Shown here: in pieces, positions 8,806-15,679 of the stretch
Layout: every line of letters starts with the position of its first letter
How positions within the stretch are numbered: position 1 is the stretch's first letter
Source of the DNA: Zhongshania sp. R06B22
GTDB lineage: Bacteria > Pseudomonadota > Gammaproteobacteria > Pseudomonadales > Spongiibacteraceae
Length of the DNA stretch: 64,000 nucleotides
NCBI RefSeq assembly: GCF_040892595.1
Contig: NZ_JBFRYB010000002.1
Coordinates: 186,001-250,000 of the forward strand
Reading direction: 5' to 3'
The notes under the pieces: generated by a model
Databases searched by the model: none
What the model was told of the DNA's origin: nothing
Seen by the model: the letters and a program-made list of their open reading frames with translations, nothing else
Translations under genes and position numbers: made by a program

Positions 8806-10464
8806 GTGAACGTGGAATACGATGTTGATTACTTGGTAGTGGGCTCTGGTTTTGGCGGTTCGGTGTCTGCATATAGGCTGAGACAAAAAGGCTATAGCGT
8901 TGCCGTGATGGAAATGGGTAAGCGCTGGAGTGCGGAAACCTATCCACCTTCCAACTGGCATTTTCATCGCTGGTTGTGGCGGCCGATGCTGGGGCTAAAG
9001 GGCTTCTTCAATATCAAATGGTTTAAACATGTGTTGGTCTTGCACGGCAACGCCGTGGGCGGTGGTTCGATCACGTATGCAAACACCTTGTTGGTCCCTA
9101 AGCCCGAGATATGGCAGCAGGGCAGTTGGGCGGGCTTAAAGGATTGGGACGCAGAGATGCCTGCCTATTACGCTACCGCGCAGAAAATGCTGGGGGTGAC
9201 AGAGAATCGTATTTTGGGGCCGGCAGATCATATTTTACAAGAGGCAGCCGAGGACTGGGGCTGTGGCGATACGTTTTATAAAACCCAGGTTGGGGTATTT
9301 TTTGGCGACGAGGGTGATACGCCTGGAAAGTCATATCCTGATCCCTATTTTGATGGTGAAGGCCCGGATCGCAATAGCTGTATTGGCTGTGGCGGTTGTA
9401 TGGTGGGCTGTCGCCATAATGCCAAGAACAGTCTCGATAAAAACTATCTCTACCTAGCTGAAAAACAAGGGGTAGAGGTTTTTGCTGAGACCCGTGTGGT
9501 CGATGTTGTGCCTCTCAATGGTAAGGCAGACGGCGAGGATGGCTACGAGATCACTACCGTTAGCAGCACATCAATATTGTCTCGCAATAAGCGGCGCTGG
9601 CGGGCGAAGGCTGTCGTGTTTGCGGGTTCTTCACTGGGGACTCAGGAGCTGCTCTTTAAACTGCGGGATAAAAAGTCACTGCCAAATATATCTCAGCAAT
9701 TGGGTCGCCGAGTTAGAACAAACGCCGAATCGCTTATCGGTGTGCGCTTGCCTAAGGCAGATAATATGGATGAGGGCATTGCGATTGGTTCTGGTATTTA
9801 CCTCGACGATAAAACCCATATTGAAGCCACGCGTTATCCCCGCGGTTCTGATGCGATGGGCCTGTTAGTTACGGCAATGATTCGCGGTAACACAGATTGG
9901 CGTCGTATCTTTAATTGGCTGTATACCATGATGCGCCTGTTGGTGAGTAATCCTAAGCAAGCGCTCGGTGCTATGATCCCTTTTGGTTTGGCACGACAGA
10001 CTATTATCATGCTGTGTATGCAAACCTTGGACGGACATATCGATATGTTATACAAGCGGCGCTGGTACTGGCCGTTTAGTAAACGCATGGTCAGCTTTGG
10101 CCCTAAAATTCCCGCCCATATTCCCGAAGCTAGTGAGTTCGCCTTAAAAGCCGCGCGACGTTTGGGCGGTATGGCCGGTAGCTTGATAACCGAAGTATTG
10201 TTTAATATTCCGGCCACGGCCCATTGTATGGGTGGCGCGGGCATGGGGCGCAGCGCGGATGACGGTGTGGTCGATGTGCAAAGCCGGGTGTTTGGCTACA
10301 AGAATATGTTGGTCTGCGACGGCTCCACTTTGTCGTCCAACTTAGGCGTTAACCCCTCACTGACGATCACCGCTTTAAGCGAGCACGCAATGGCATACAT
10401 TCCCGCCAAGCACGCGCCAGCCGAGGCCGATGTGATAGCGTCTACAACGGCAGTTGCAGGCTAG
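8806..10464 (+). CDS. GMC oxidoreductase, cholesterol-oxidase-like
   Basis: A flavoprotein of about 552 residues. The N-terminal FAD-binding motif is VVGSGFGGSVSAYRL, with an acidic end to the second strand (VMEMGKRW). HGNAVGGGSITYANTL follows, as in glucose-methanol-choline and cholesterol oxidases. The C-terminal AHCMGGAGMG and SSNLGVNPSLTITALSEHAM segments match the bacterial cholesterol oxidase/ChoD group. A cysteine cluster, CIGCGGCMVGC (about residue 190), recurs in that group. The start is uncertain: GTG codons occur at 8800, 8806 and 8812, and AAAGG at 8796-8800 fits 8806 or 8812. The natural substrate may be a sterol or another lipid alcohol. Control by the divergent TetR protein is likely from the palindromes between them. 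Confidence 0.87.
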   Translation: MNVEYDVDYLVVGSGFGGSVSAYRLRQKGYSVAVMEMGKRWSAETYPPSNWHFHRWLWRPMLGLKGFFNIKWFKHVLVLHGNAVGGGSITYANTLLVPKPEIWQQGSWAGLKDWDAEMPAYYATAQKMLGVTENRILGPADHILQEAAEDWGCGDTFYKTQVGVFFGDEGDTPGKSYPDPYFDGEGPDRNSCIGCGGCMVGCRHNAKNSLDKNYLYLAEKQGVEVFAETRVVDVVPLNGKADGEDGYEITTVSSTSILSRNKRRWRAKAVVFAGSSLGTQELLFKLRDKKSLPNISQQLGRRVRTNAESLIGVRLPKADNMDEGIAIGSGIYLDDKTHIEATRYPRGSDAMGLLVTAMIRGNTDWRRIFNWLYTMMRLLVSNPKQALGAMIPFGLARQTIIMLCMQTLDGHIDMLYKRRWYWPFSKRMVSFGPKIPAHIPEASEFALKAARRLGGMAGSLITEVLFNIPATAHCMGGAGMGRSADDGVVDVQSRVFGYKNMLVCDGSTLSSNLGVNPSLTITALSEHAMAYIPAKHAPAEADVIASTTAVAG

Positions 10465-11587
10465 CTCCGCCGCCAAATTCGCGAGTCCCGGCATAGCTAA
10501 ATTGGACCTCTATTCTGAGCTGCTCACCAAGGCGATAGCGCAGGCCGGCGGTGGGTAGATCAGAATCGGTGTCGCTGTCTAGCCATTGATAGCCTAGCAA
10601 TAGGTCCATCTTGGCATTTAGAGGGAGCAAGGTACTAAGTTCGTAGGTCTTGCGGGACGTGAGTTCACCAAAGCCTTTTTCAGGCGTAATGTCGACATCT
10701 AAGCGGAGGCTGCCCCAGTCGGCGGTGTAATTGATATTTGTGGATATATGGCTGCGCTGTTGGTAGCGAGTGCCTTCGGGGCCGATCATTTCTTGTTGGT
10801 AAATATCTCGTAAGTCTATGCCCACTATCCACTGATTAATTTGATGTTCAAGGCCAATATCTGCATTTAGCTGGAGATAGTTTTCTACATCCCTAGTGCG
10901 GTCAAACAGCTTATCTTCGTCATAATCGGCAATAGAAATACGTCGCTCAATAACACTGATGTTCTGGATCTTTGCGGTCATGCCAATGCGGGTGTCGGGC
11001 ATGCTGCCATTGGTGTAGCGGTAGTTGAGTCCTAGATAGTTTGTCCACAGAGCGTTTACGTTTATGGAAGACTGTAGTTCGCCAAAGCTAAATAGGCCGA
11101 GTACCGTGGCAAAACGCAGTCGAGTCGCATCGTCTTCATCGTAGAAAAATCTGCCGCTACCGTTAAATTCAGCGCCCCCCACCACAATCCAATTTTTATT
11201 TTTGCTAAGCAAAGCAAAATGACCTCCGGCGGCAAAGCTGGTCTTACCATTTGCGGCATTTTCCAATTCGCTTACTAGGGTGCTTTCATCGCCGGGGAGA
11301 ACAAGTATGCCCCGAGAGCGCCCTTCCAGTGCGGTACCTTCCTCACTAATTTTTCTTAAATTATCTAATAAACTGTCGTTGTCATTCACAAAGCCGTAGC
11401 CATCTCCCTGCAGGGCAGTATCGGCGTCGCGGTTGATTGCGGGGAACGCGGCAGAGCGGCTATGTATTGCGCTCAGGCGGTTATCGCTTGGTGTGTCGGC
11501 GACAACAGTGATAGATATCGTTGCCAGGCTCGTGAGTAATAATTGTTTTACTCGGAGGGAGATCAGTATTTGCAAATGTCTATTCAC
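10442..11587 (-). CDS. TraF-like outer-membrane beta-barrel protein
   Basis: A secreted protein of about 381 residues. A hydrophobic stretch, QLLLTSLATISITVVA, ends in a plausible signal peptidase I site before DTPSDNR. The rest has alternating aromatic and polar strands (GLNYRYTNGSMPDTRIGMTAK, GLRYRLGEQLRIEVQFSY) typical of a barrel. The pattern agrees with the PF13729 family, named after conjugal transfer TraF but widespread outside conjugation systems; here there are no conjugation genes. I set the start at the GTG at 11587, next to the signal sequence. The frame is open further upstream to 11719 with a basic, proline-rich segment that does not look coded. The last 23 bp overlap the 3' end of the convergent GMC gene. 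Confidence 0.6.
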   Translation of the reverse strand: MNRHLQILISLRVKQLLLTSLATISITVVADTPSDNRLSAIHSRSAAFPAINRDADTALQGDGYGFVNDNDSLLDNLRKISEEGTALEGRSRGILVLPGDESTLVSELENAANGKTSFAAGGHFALLSKNKNWIVVGGAEFNGSGRFFYDEDDATRLRFATVLGLFSFGELQSSINVNALWTNYLGLNYRYTNGSMPDTRIGMTAKIQNISVIERRISIADYDEDKLFDRTRDVENYLQLNADIGLEHQINQWIVGIDLRDIYQQEMIGPEGTRYQQRSHISTNINYTADWGSLRLDVDITPEKGFGELTSRKTYELSTLLPLNAKMDLLLGYQWLDSDTDSDLPTAGLRYRLGEQLRIEVQFSYAGTREFGGGASLQLPL

Positions 11588-11719
11588 CTTGTTCGAAATT
11601 TTATTATCGGCGGCATTGTCGCGATCATTTAGATGTTTGGCCAGAATAATGGAGGGGGGAAGAGGCGGCAAGCGCTTTGCCGGTTTTTCTGTATCTTTGG
11701 GGCGTCCTTTACGGTCCAC

Positions 11720-12099
11720 TATTATGTTAGGAAAAGTAGTGCCTGGCAGAGTGCAATGTGCCGCCTATAGGGGTGTTTAACTCATTGTTTTTCAATGTTT
11801 TTTTGATATAAAAACCAACTATCTTTATTTTGCTATGCCTTAGTTAGTACGTCCGCTTGAGTTTATTTGAGTGCCGGCAGCTCGGCGTGCGCTGGATAAA
11901 TGGGAAGTGCAGAGGTAATCTGCCCTTGCTTGCTCGAGAAGGTGGTTTCTTGCGCTCTTCTAGGTGGAATACACAGTATTGTCGGCGAGTGAGACTTGCT
12001 ATAAAGACCAGTCGTGTTACGTGTGTCTGTGCGCACACACCCATATTGAACCTGCCTGTTGGCGGTTTAGATAAAGCACCCAGCGGATGGATTGTTGAA
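11720..12099. other. Intergenic stretch upstream of the ETR1-like kinase
   Basis: This is a 380-bp spacer between divergent genes. The reading frame of the kinase gene stays open back to 11857, but the translated segment has no family resemblance and no ribosome binding site, so I treat it as leader. A perfect 10-bp palindrome, TGTGCGCACA, sits at 12028-12037 within a GT/AC-rich run and could be a regulator site or a hairpin. Nothing else is recognisable. Confidence 0.5.
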
Positions 12100-13332
12100 A
12101 TGTCTGATTTTACGAATTTTTTGCTCGGCCCAGAAATGCCGCCGCATGGTCATTGTTATCTGTGGAATGATGATTTGGTGTTTTTGCATGTGGCTAGCGA
12201 CACATTAATTACTATTTCTTATTTCACCATCCCGATTGCCCTGGTGTATCTGGTGCGCAAGCGCGATGATTTGAAATTCAATTTTATGTTCGTGATGTTT
12301 GCGGTGTTTATTTTTGCCTGCGGAACAACACACCTTATCAATATATTTAACGTTTGGTATGGCGCGTATTGGCTTAGCGGGATTGTTAAGTTGATCACGG
12401 CAATTGCCTCGGTCGGCACCGCAATTGCCGTGTGGCCATTAATCCCTAAAGCCTTGGCAATTCCTAGTAATCAAAAATTATTGGATTTGAACCAGCAGTT
12501 GCGAGACGAGGTGGCTGATAACGTCAAGCAGCGGGCTGAGGTGGAACGTTTGTCCCGCGACTTGCGGCAGCTTGTTGACGAGCGAACCCAAGAGCTTGCG
12601 GAAACGCGGGTAATTAAAGCACAGCTAGAGCAGAATCAAGTGTCACTTGAAAATTCTAACGCGGCCTTAGAGCAATATGCCATGTTAACGGCGCGAGATA
12701 TTAAAGAGCCATTGCGCTCGATCACGGTATTTGGCGAGCTATTGTCAGAACGCCTGACTGATCGTTTGGCGGAAGATGAGGCCAAGTGGTTGGCAATGAT
12801 GGTGGCGTCGGCAAAACGCACCGCGTCGATGATTGATGATTTACATGAGTATTCGATATTACAAACCCACGGCGATGCAGAGGCATCGTCATTGGATGAT
12901 GCGCTGGAGCAAGCGCTGTCTGCGAATGCTGCTGAGCTGAAAAAATACAATGTGCTAGTACAGCGCGAAGCCCTCGATACCGTCAGGATACCGAAGGCCC
13001 TGTTAGCAAAGCTGATGTCGAATATATTGCATAACGCAATTAAGTTTAGTCGAGATCAGGATGCGCCGGCGATTAAAATTGGTCGGCTAGCTGACGCGGG
13101 CAGCGGAGAGGCCGGCTTCTATATTCGCGATAATGGCATTGGTATTGCTCGGCAGTACAGTAGCCGCATTTTTGGAGTATTTGAGCGTTTGCACACTGAA
13201 CTAGAATACGAGGGTAATGGTATTGGTTTAGCGATATGTAAGCGCATTGTCGACGAATATGAAGGTCGAATTATGCTGGTGAGCGAAGAGGGCTCAGGCG
13301 CTGAGTTCAGAGTATATCTGCCAGCGGCCTAG
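12100..13332 (+). CDS. Ethylene-receptor-like membrane histidine kinase lacking the phospho-acceptor His
   Basis: A 410-residue protein. Residues 14-120 match the membrane sensor of plant ETR1, with three hydrophobic helices (about 25-51, 62-86, 91-115). Asp34, Tyr41, Ile71, Cys74 and His78 align with ETR1 Asp25, Tyr32, Ile62, Cys65 and His69 with identical spacing; Cys65 and His69 hold the copper that binds ethylene. A coiled coil (about 125-185) leads to a dimerisation domain and a complete HATPase domain (N box MSNILHNAIKF, G1 DNGIGI, G2 GNGIGLAICK). The H box reads TARDIKEPL where related kinases have SHDLQEPL, so the histidine is Arg199. I chose the ATG at 12100 because the domain begins there; the ribosome site is weak. 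No response regulator gene is adjacent. Confidence 0.9.
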   Translation: MSDFTNFLLGPEMPPHGHCYLWNDDLVFLHVASDTLITISYFTIPIALVYLVRKRDDLKFNFMFVMFAVFIFACGTTHLINIFNVWYGAYWLSGIVKLITAIASVGTAIAVWPLIPKALAIPSNQKLLDLNQQLRDEVADNVKQRAEVERLSRDLRQLVDERTQELAETRVIKAQLEQNQVSLENSNAALEQYAMLTARDIKEPLRSITVFGELLSERLTDRLAEDEAKWLAMMVASAKRTASMIDDLHEYSILQTHGDAEASSLDDALEQALSANAAELKKYNVLVQREALDTVRIPKALLAKLMSNILHNAIKFSRDQDAPAIKIGRLADAGSGEAGFYIRDNGIGIARQYSSRIFGVFERLHTELEYEGNGIGLAICKRIVDEYEGRIMLVSEEGSGAEFRVYLPAA

Positions 13333-13352
13333 GTCTATTAGCTGTGTTCGAG

Positions 13353-13371
13353 CTGCGGTCAACGACCGCAG
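13353..13371. terminator. Hairpin between convergent genes
   Basis: A perfect 8-bp stem, CTGCGGTC-AAC-GACCGCAG, lies between the convergent kinase and anti-sigma genes. It has no T-run on either side, so it is at best a weak bidirectional terminator or an mRNA 3'-end stabiliser. Confidence 0.45.
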
Positions 13372-13386
13372 TCAGCAAAACTTAGC

Positions 13387-13647
13387 TTACTGGTTTCCCG
13401 GCTCATTTTCGCTTGTCGGTACTTGAATGATACGTGTATATATTTTGTCAGTGACCGTTGGATCGCTGCGCCACAGTTGCTCAGCAATTTTTGCTCCGGT
13501 TTGACGGCTGCGGTCAAGATGACGACTAAAGCGTCGGCAGTGATGACAAATCATTAGGTGAAAACCAATCTCAAGACGCTTCCAGCCAGTATGCTGGTGG
13601 TCGATATGGCCGCTGGCAAGATCGGTGAACTGCTTACAATTTAGCAT
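13387..13647 (-). CDS. Zinc-finger anti-sigma factor (ZAS type)
   Basis: An 86-residue soluble protein with the short anti-sigma zinc signature: His30-x3-Cys34-x2-Cys37 in FHLMICHHC, with an additional upstream Cys4. The C-terminal tail is too short to include a membrane helix, so it would act in the cytoplasm, as redox- or metal-sensing ZAS anti-sigma factors do. It overlaps the end of the ECF sigma gene by 7 bp, the usual arrangement for a cognate pair. It is expected to hold the sigma factor inactive until zinc release, thiol oxidation or metal exchange; the trigger is not visible in the sequence. Confidence 0.75.
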   Translation of the reverse strand: MLNCKQFTDLASGHIDHQHTGWKRLEIGFHLMICHHCRRFSRHLDRSRQTGAKIAEQLWRSDPTVTDKIYTRIIQVPTSENEPGNQ

Positions 13648-14267
13648 TCTCCGGTCTCCTGATAGTGGTTGATGATTTTCATAAGTTGCAATCGCGCACG
13701 GTGCAGAATTACCCTAACATTTGCCTCAGTAAGCGAAAGTAACTCGGCTATTTCTTCTAAATTACTTTGCTCAACGTCCCGCAGTAAAAATACCGCTTTT
13801 TGATTTTCAGGCAATACCGTTAAGGTATGTTCGATGCAGAGCCGTAATTGGTCCTCCTGCAGCATAAGCTCGGGTGTATTTATATCCCAATGCGATGGTG
13901 GGTTTGCCCAATGGCCTTTATCATCAAAACTACTTGGGTCGACCTCCGGCCGCACTTCGTCAATGTCGCCAAAGCTAATGTGGCGCTTTTCTTTGCGCAA
14001 TCTGGATTTGGCTTCGTTGCTCACTATCTGAATCATCCACGTAGACAAGCTAGAGCGGCCTTCAAATTTGGCGATCGCCTTGTAGATTGAACTCCATGCT
14101 TCCTGAGTAACATCCTCGGCAAACACGTCACCAGCAATCGCTCTCGCCACTATCAGCAGCCTAGGGTGATAGCTGCTGATAAGGTATTTAAAGGCATTGT
14201 TGTCGCCGGCTTTAAGGCGGCTGAGAAGCTCATGGTCGTCGACGGACAAAGACACGGGCAAGTCCAA
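13641..14267 (-). CDS. ECF RNA polymerase sigma factor
   Basis: A 208-residue sigma-70 family protein with the two ECF domains. Region 2 (about residues 12-85) includes HPRLLIVARAIAGDVFAEDV, the QEAWSSIYKAI core-binding helix and STWMIQIVSNEAKSRLRKEKR. Region 4 (about 140-195) includes LPENQKAVFLLRDVEQ and LSLTEANVRVILHRARLQL. It forms an operon with the upstream doxX-like gene and the overlapping anti-sigma gene. The promoters of doxX and of the divergent HvfA-like peptide gene share the form TGTAAC-N16-YGTCTT, which is the likely target of this factor; that would make the operon autoregulated. Confidence 0.9.
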   Translation of the reverse strand: MDLPVSLSVDDHELLSRLKAGDNNAFKYLISSYHPRLLIVARAIAGDVFAEDVTQEAWSSIYKAIAKFEGRSSLSTWMIQIVSNEAKSRLRKEKRHISFGDIDEVRPEVDPSSFDDKGHWANPPSHWDINTPELMLQEDQLRLCIEHTLTVLPENQKAVFLLRDVEQSNLEEIAELLSLTEANVRVILHRARLQLMKIINHYQETGEC

Positions 14268-14346
14268 ATTAAGATTAAGTCGCTAGTGTCTCTGATCCTC
14301 ATGCCCGCAGGCAACTACTCACTGAATTACGGGATAAATTTGTGAC

Positions 14347-14958
14347 TTACTTGGCTGTTAGCAATGCCCTGCCTAGCCAGTAATCGGCACTGACATAACG
14401 GCCGCCGCCCATGACGATCAAGGCCAATAGCATAACTAAGTAGGTGACTGAAAACTCAATACCATTATTTAGCACCACAATATTGCCGCTGGACGTCAGC
14501 CAGTCATAATTGCCATGGGTTTCAAGTAGCGAGCGAGCGGCCGCAAGTTTGTCGACGGAGTCGGCCACGCGCTCGTTGGCAAAGGGTGCGCTGGCGTCGG
14601 CAATGGCTTGCCAGCCATTACTCCAATGCACCGTGGTGGCTGCGACAATCATGGTCACGGCCAAGGGAACGGAGATCCAGCGAGTCCCAAAGCCTACTAG
14701 CAATAATGCCGCGCCACCCACTTCCGCGGCGGTAGCTAAAAAGGCCATCACATAGGGAAAGGGAAGCCCAAGGCCCCAATCGCTGTTGCCAAACCATGCC
14801 ACCGTATCAGAGAAATGCAGCATTTTACTGCTGCCGGCCATCCAGAATACTGGCACTAGGTACAGCCTTAGTGCCAGTGAAGGTAGGCCCTCGAAGGGTA
14901 TTAGCAGTCGGCCAATAGCGGCGTGTAAGTCTCTGATTTTATTGAAAACATCTATCAT
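14347..14958 (-). CDS. DoxX family membrane protein
   Basis: A 203-residue inner-membrane protein with four predicted helices. DoxX hallmarks are LALRLYLVPVFWMAGSSKM near the N terminus and the helix AFLATAAEVGGAALLLVGFG (about 72-91). A soluble loop of roughly 50 residues precedes the last helix. DoxX proteins are common members of operons making HvfA/BufA-type copper-binding peptides, where one is called HvfX. Here the gene is divergent from an HvfA-like peptide gene and heads an operon with an ECF sigma and anti-sigma pair. Its molecular function is not established; roles in electron transfer or thiol and copper stress have been suggested for relatives. Confidence 0.85.
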   Translation of the reverse strand: MIDVFNKIRDLHAAIGRLLIPFEGLPSLALRLYLVPVFWMAGSSKMLHFSDTVAWFGNSDWGLGLPFPYVMAFLATAAEVGGAALLLVGFGTRWISVPLAVTMIVAATTVHWSNGWQAIADASAPFANERVADSVDKLAAARSLLETHGNYDWLTSSGNIVVLNNGIEFSVTYLVMLLALIVMGGGRYVSADYWLGRALLTAK

Positions 14959-15032
14959 GGGGCTTGCTCCGTATAAAAAAGGGGCGCATTACCGTTGCTT
15001 GCTAGCGGTAAGCAGTGGAGGTTCATGCTTGT

Positions 15033-15060
15033 AAGACGTGGGGCCACGGAGCTTGTTACA
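15033..15060 (-). promoter_or_regulatory. Predicted ECF promoter for doxX operon
   Basis: On the minus strand, TGTAAC (15060-15055) is followed after exactly 16 bp by CGTCTT (15038-15033), about 75 bp before the doxX start codon. The same form occurs on the other strand for the HvfA-like gene. The GTAAC-type -35 and CGTC-type -10 elements are characteristic of ECF sigma factors. Confidence 0.72.
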
Positions 15061-15092
15061 AATATCCAACAATAAATTTATTTTTCGTGGGG

Positions 15093-15120
15093 TGTAACAG
15101 TGTGTAGTCGCGTTTGTCTT
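15093..15120 (+). promoter_or_regulatory. Predicted ECF promoter for the HvfA-like peptide
   Basis: TGTAAC (15093-15098), 16 bp, then TGTCTT (15115-15120) mirrors the divergent doxX promoter in sequence and spacing. The start codon of the peptide gene is 66 bp downstream, leaving a leader with a small hairpin, GCATCG-TAG-CGATGC (15128-15142). Confidence 0.7.
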
Positions 15121-15185
15121 ATGGCTAGCATCGTAGCGATGCGACCATTTAATTCTTTTAATTTAAATTCTAAGGTGATGACACA

Positions 15186-15518
15186 ATGAAAAATACAGCG
15201 ATGACGGCTTTCGGTGCGGCCATATTAGCGTCTTCAATGGCGGCCTCTGTGGCTGTTGCAGATACCAACCCTTTTGCAGCCAAGGTAATGAGCAGTGGTT
15301 ATCAGTTAGCTGATTACGGAAAAGATGCTGAAGGCAAATGTGGCGAAGCGAAGTGCGGTGCTGAGAAGAAAGCAGCTGAAGCAAAATGTGGTGAAGCCAA
15401 ATGCGGCGCTGAAAAGAAAGTCTCTGAAGGCAAATGTGGCGAAGCAAAATGCGGCGCTGAAAAGAAAGCTTCTGAAGGCAAATGTGGCGAAGCAAAATGC
15501 GGTGCTGACAAGAAGTAA
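15186..15518 (+). CDS. HvfA-like Cys-repeat precursor peptide (putative copper-binding RiPP)
   Basis: A 110-residue secreted peptide. A signal sequence (residues 1 to about 24-26, ending SVAVADT) is followed by a short leader-like part and then four 16-residue repeats from Glu49. Each repeat contains EGKCGEAKCGAEKK or a close variant, giving eight Lys-Cys-Gly motifs in all. EGKCG repeats after a signal peptide define the HvfA family, whose cysteines are converted by a DUF692 (MNIO) enzyme to oxazolone-thioamide copper ligands. No DUF692 or DUF2063 gene lies in this window, so modification would have to occur in trans, or the thiols may act unmodified. AAGGTGA (15171-15177) is the ribosome site. 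Control by the adjacent ECF factor is likely. Confidence 0.82.
   Translation: MKNTAMTAFGAAILASSMAASVAVADTNPFAAKVMSSGYQLADYGKDAEGKCGEAKCGAEKKAAEAKCGEAKCGAEKKVSEGKCGEAKCGAEKKASEGKCGEAKCGADKK
15330..15515 (+). repeat. Four in-frame 48-bp coding repeats
   Basis: Units start at 15330, 15378, 15426 and 15474; the last is 6 bp short. They are nearly identical at the DNA level (GAAGGCAAATGTGGCGAAGC core), with synonymous changes mainly in the first and second units, so recent duplication by slippage or unequal crossing over is likely. Copy number may vary between strains. Confidence 0.9.
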
Positions 15519-15534
15519 TCCTTAGTTTTTCTCA

Positions 15535-15572
15535 AATCCCACCCCTTCGCGATAGCCCAGGGGTGGGGATTT
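15535..15572 (+). terminator. Hairpin downstream of the HvfA-like gene
   Basis: AATCCCACCCCT pairs with AGGGGTGGGGATT across a 12-base loop, with one bulged G. It starts 16 bp after the stop codon. No T-run follows, so termination efficiency is uncertain, but position and stability suggest a transcript 3' end. Confidence 0.6.
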
Positions 15573-15679
15573 CCCCCCTAGCATTCTTCAAATCCCGGCT
15601 ATTTACTGGCCAATGTCTGTGCGGCTCATTATAGTGTGACGGCGCTCTAGCTACGATCGCGGTAGCTCGACGTTTAATC

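Noticed and set aside
10442..11587. Conjugation or mobile-element hint from the TraF-like protein
   Set aside because: The family name is historical. No relaxase, pilus, integrase or repeat boundary lies nearby.
11857..12099. N-terminal extension of the ETR1-like kinase
   Set aside because: It would need a TTG start with no ribosome site, and the translated part does not resemble any domain. The ethylene-type domain starts right after the ATG at 12100.
15330..15515. Regularly spaced repeats as a possible CRISPR array
   Set aside because: The units are contiguous, with no unique spacers, and they are in frame within a coding sequence.
15163..15535. Long open frames antisense to the HvfA-like gene and in its other frames
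   Set aside because: They arise because the 48-bp repeat is a multiple of three and keeps all frames open. None has a ribosome site or family resemblance, and the sense frame has a signal peptide.
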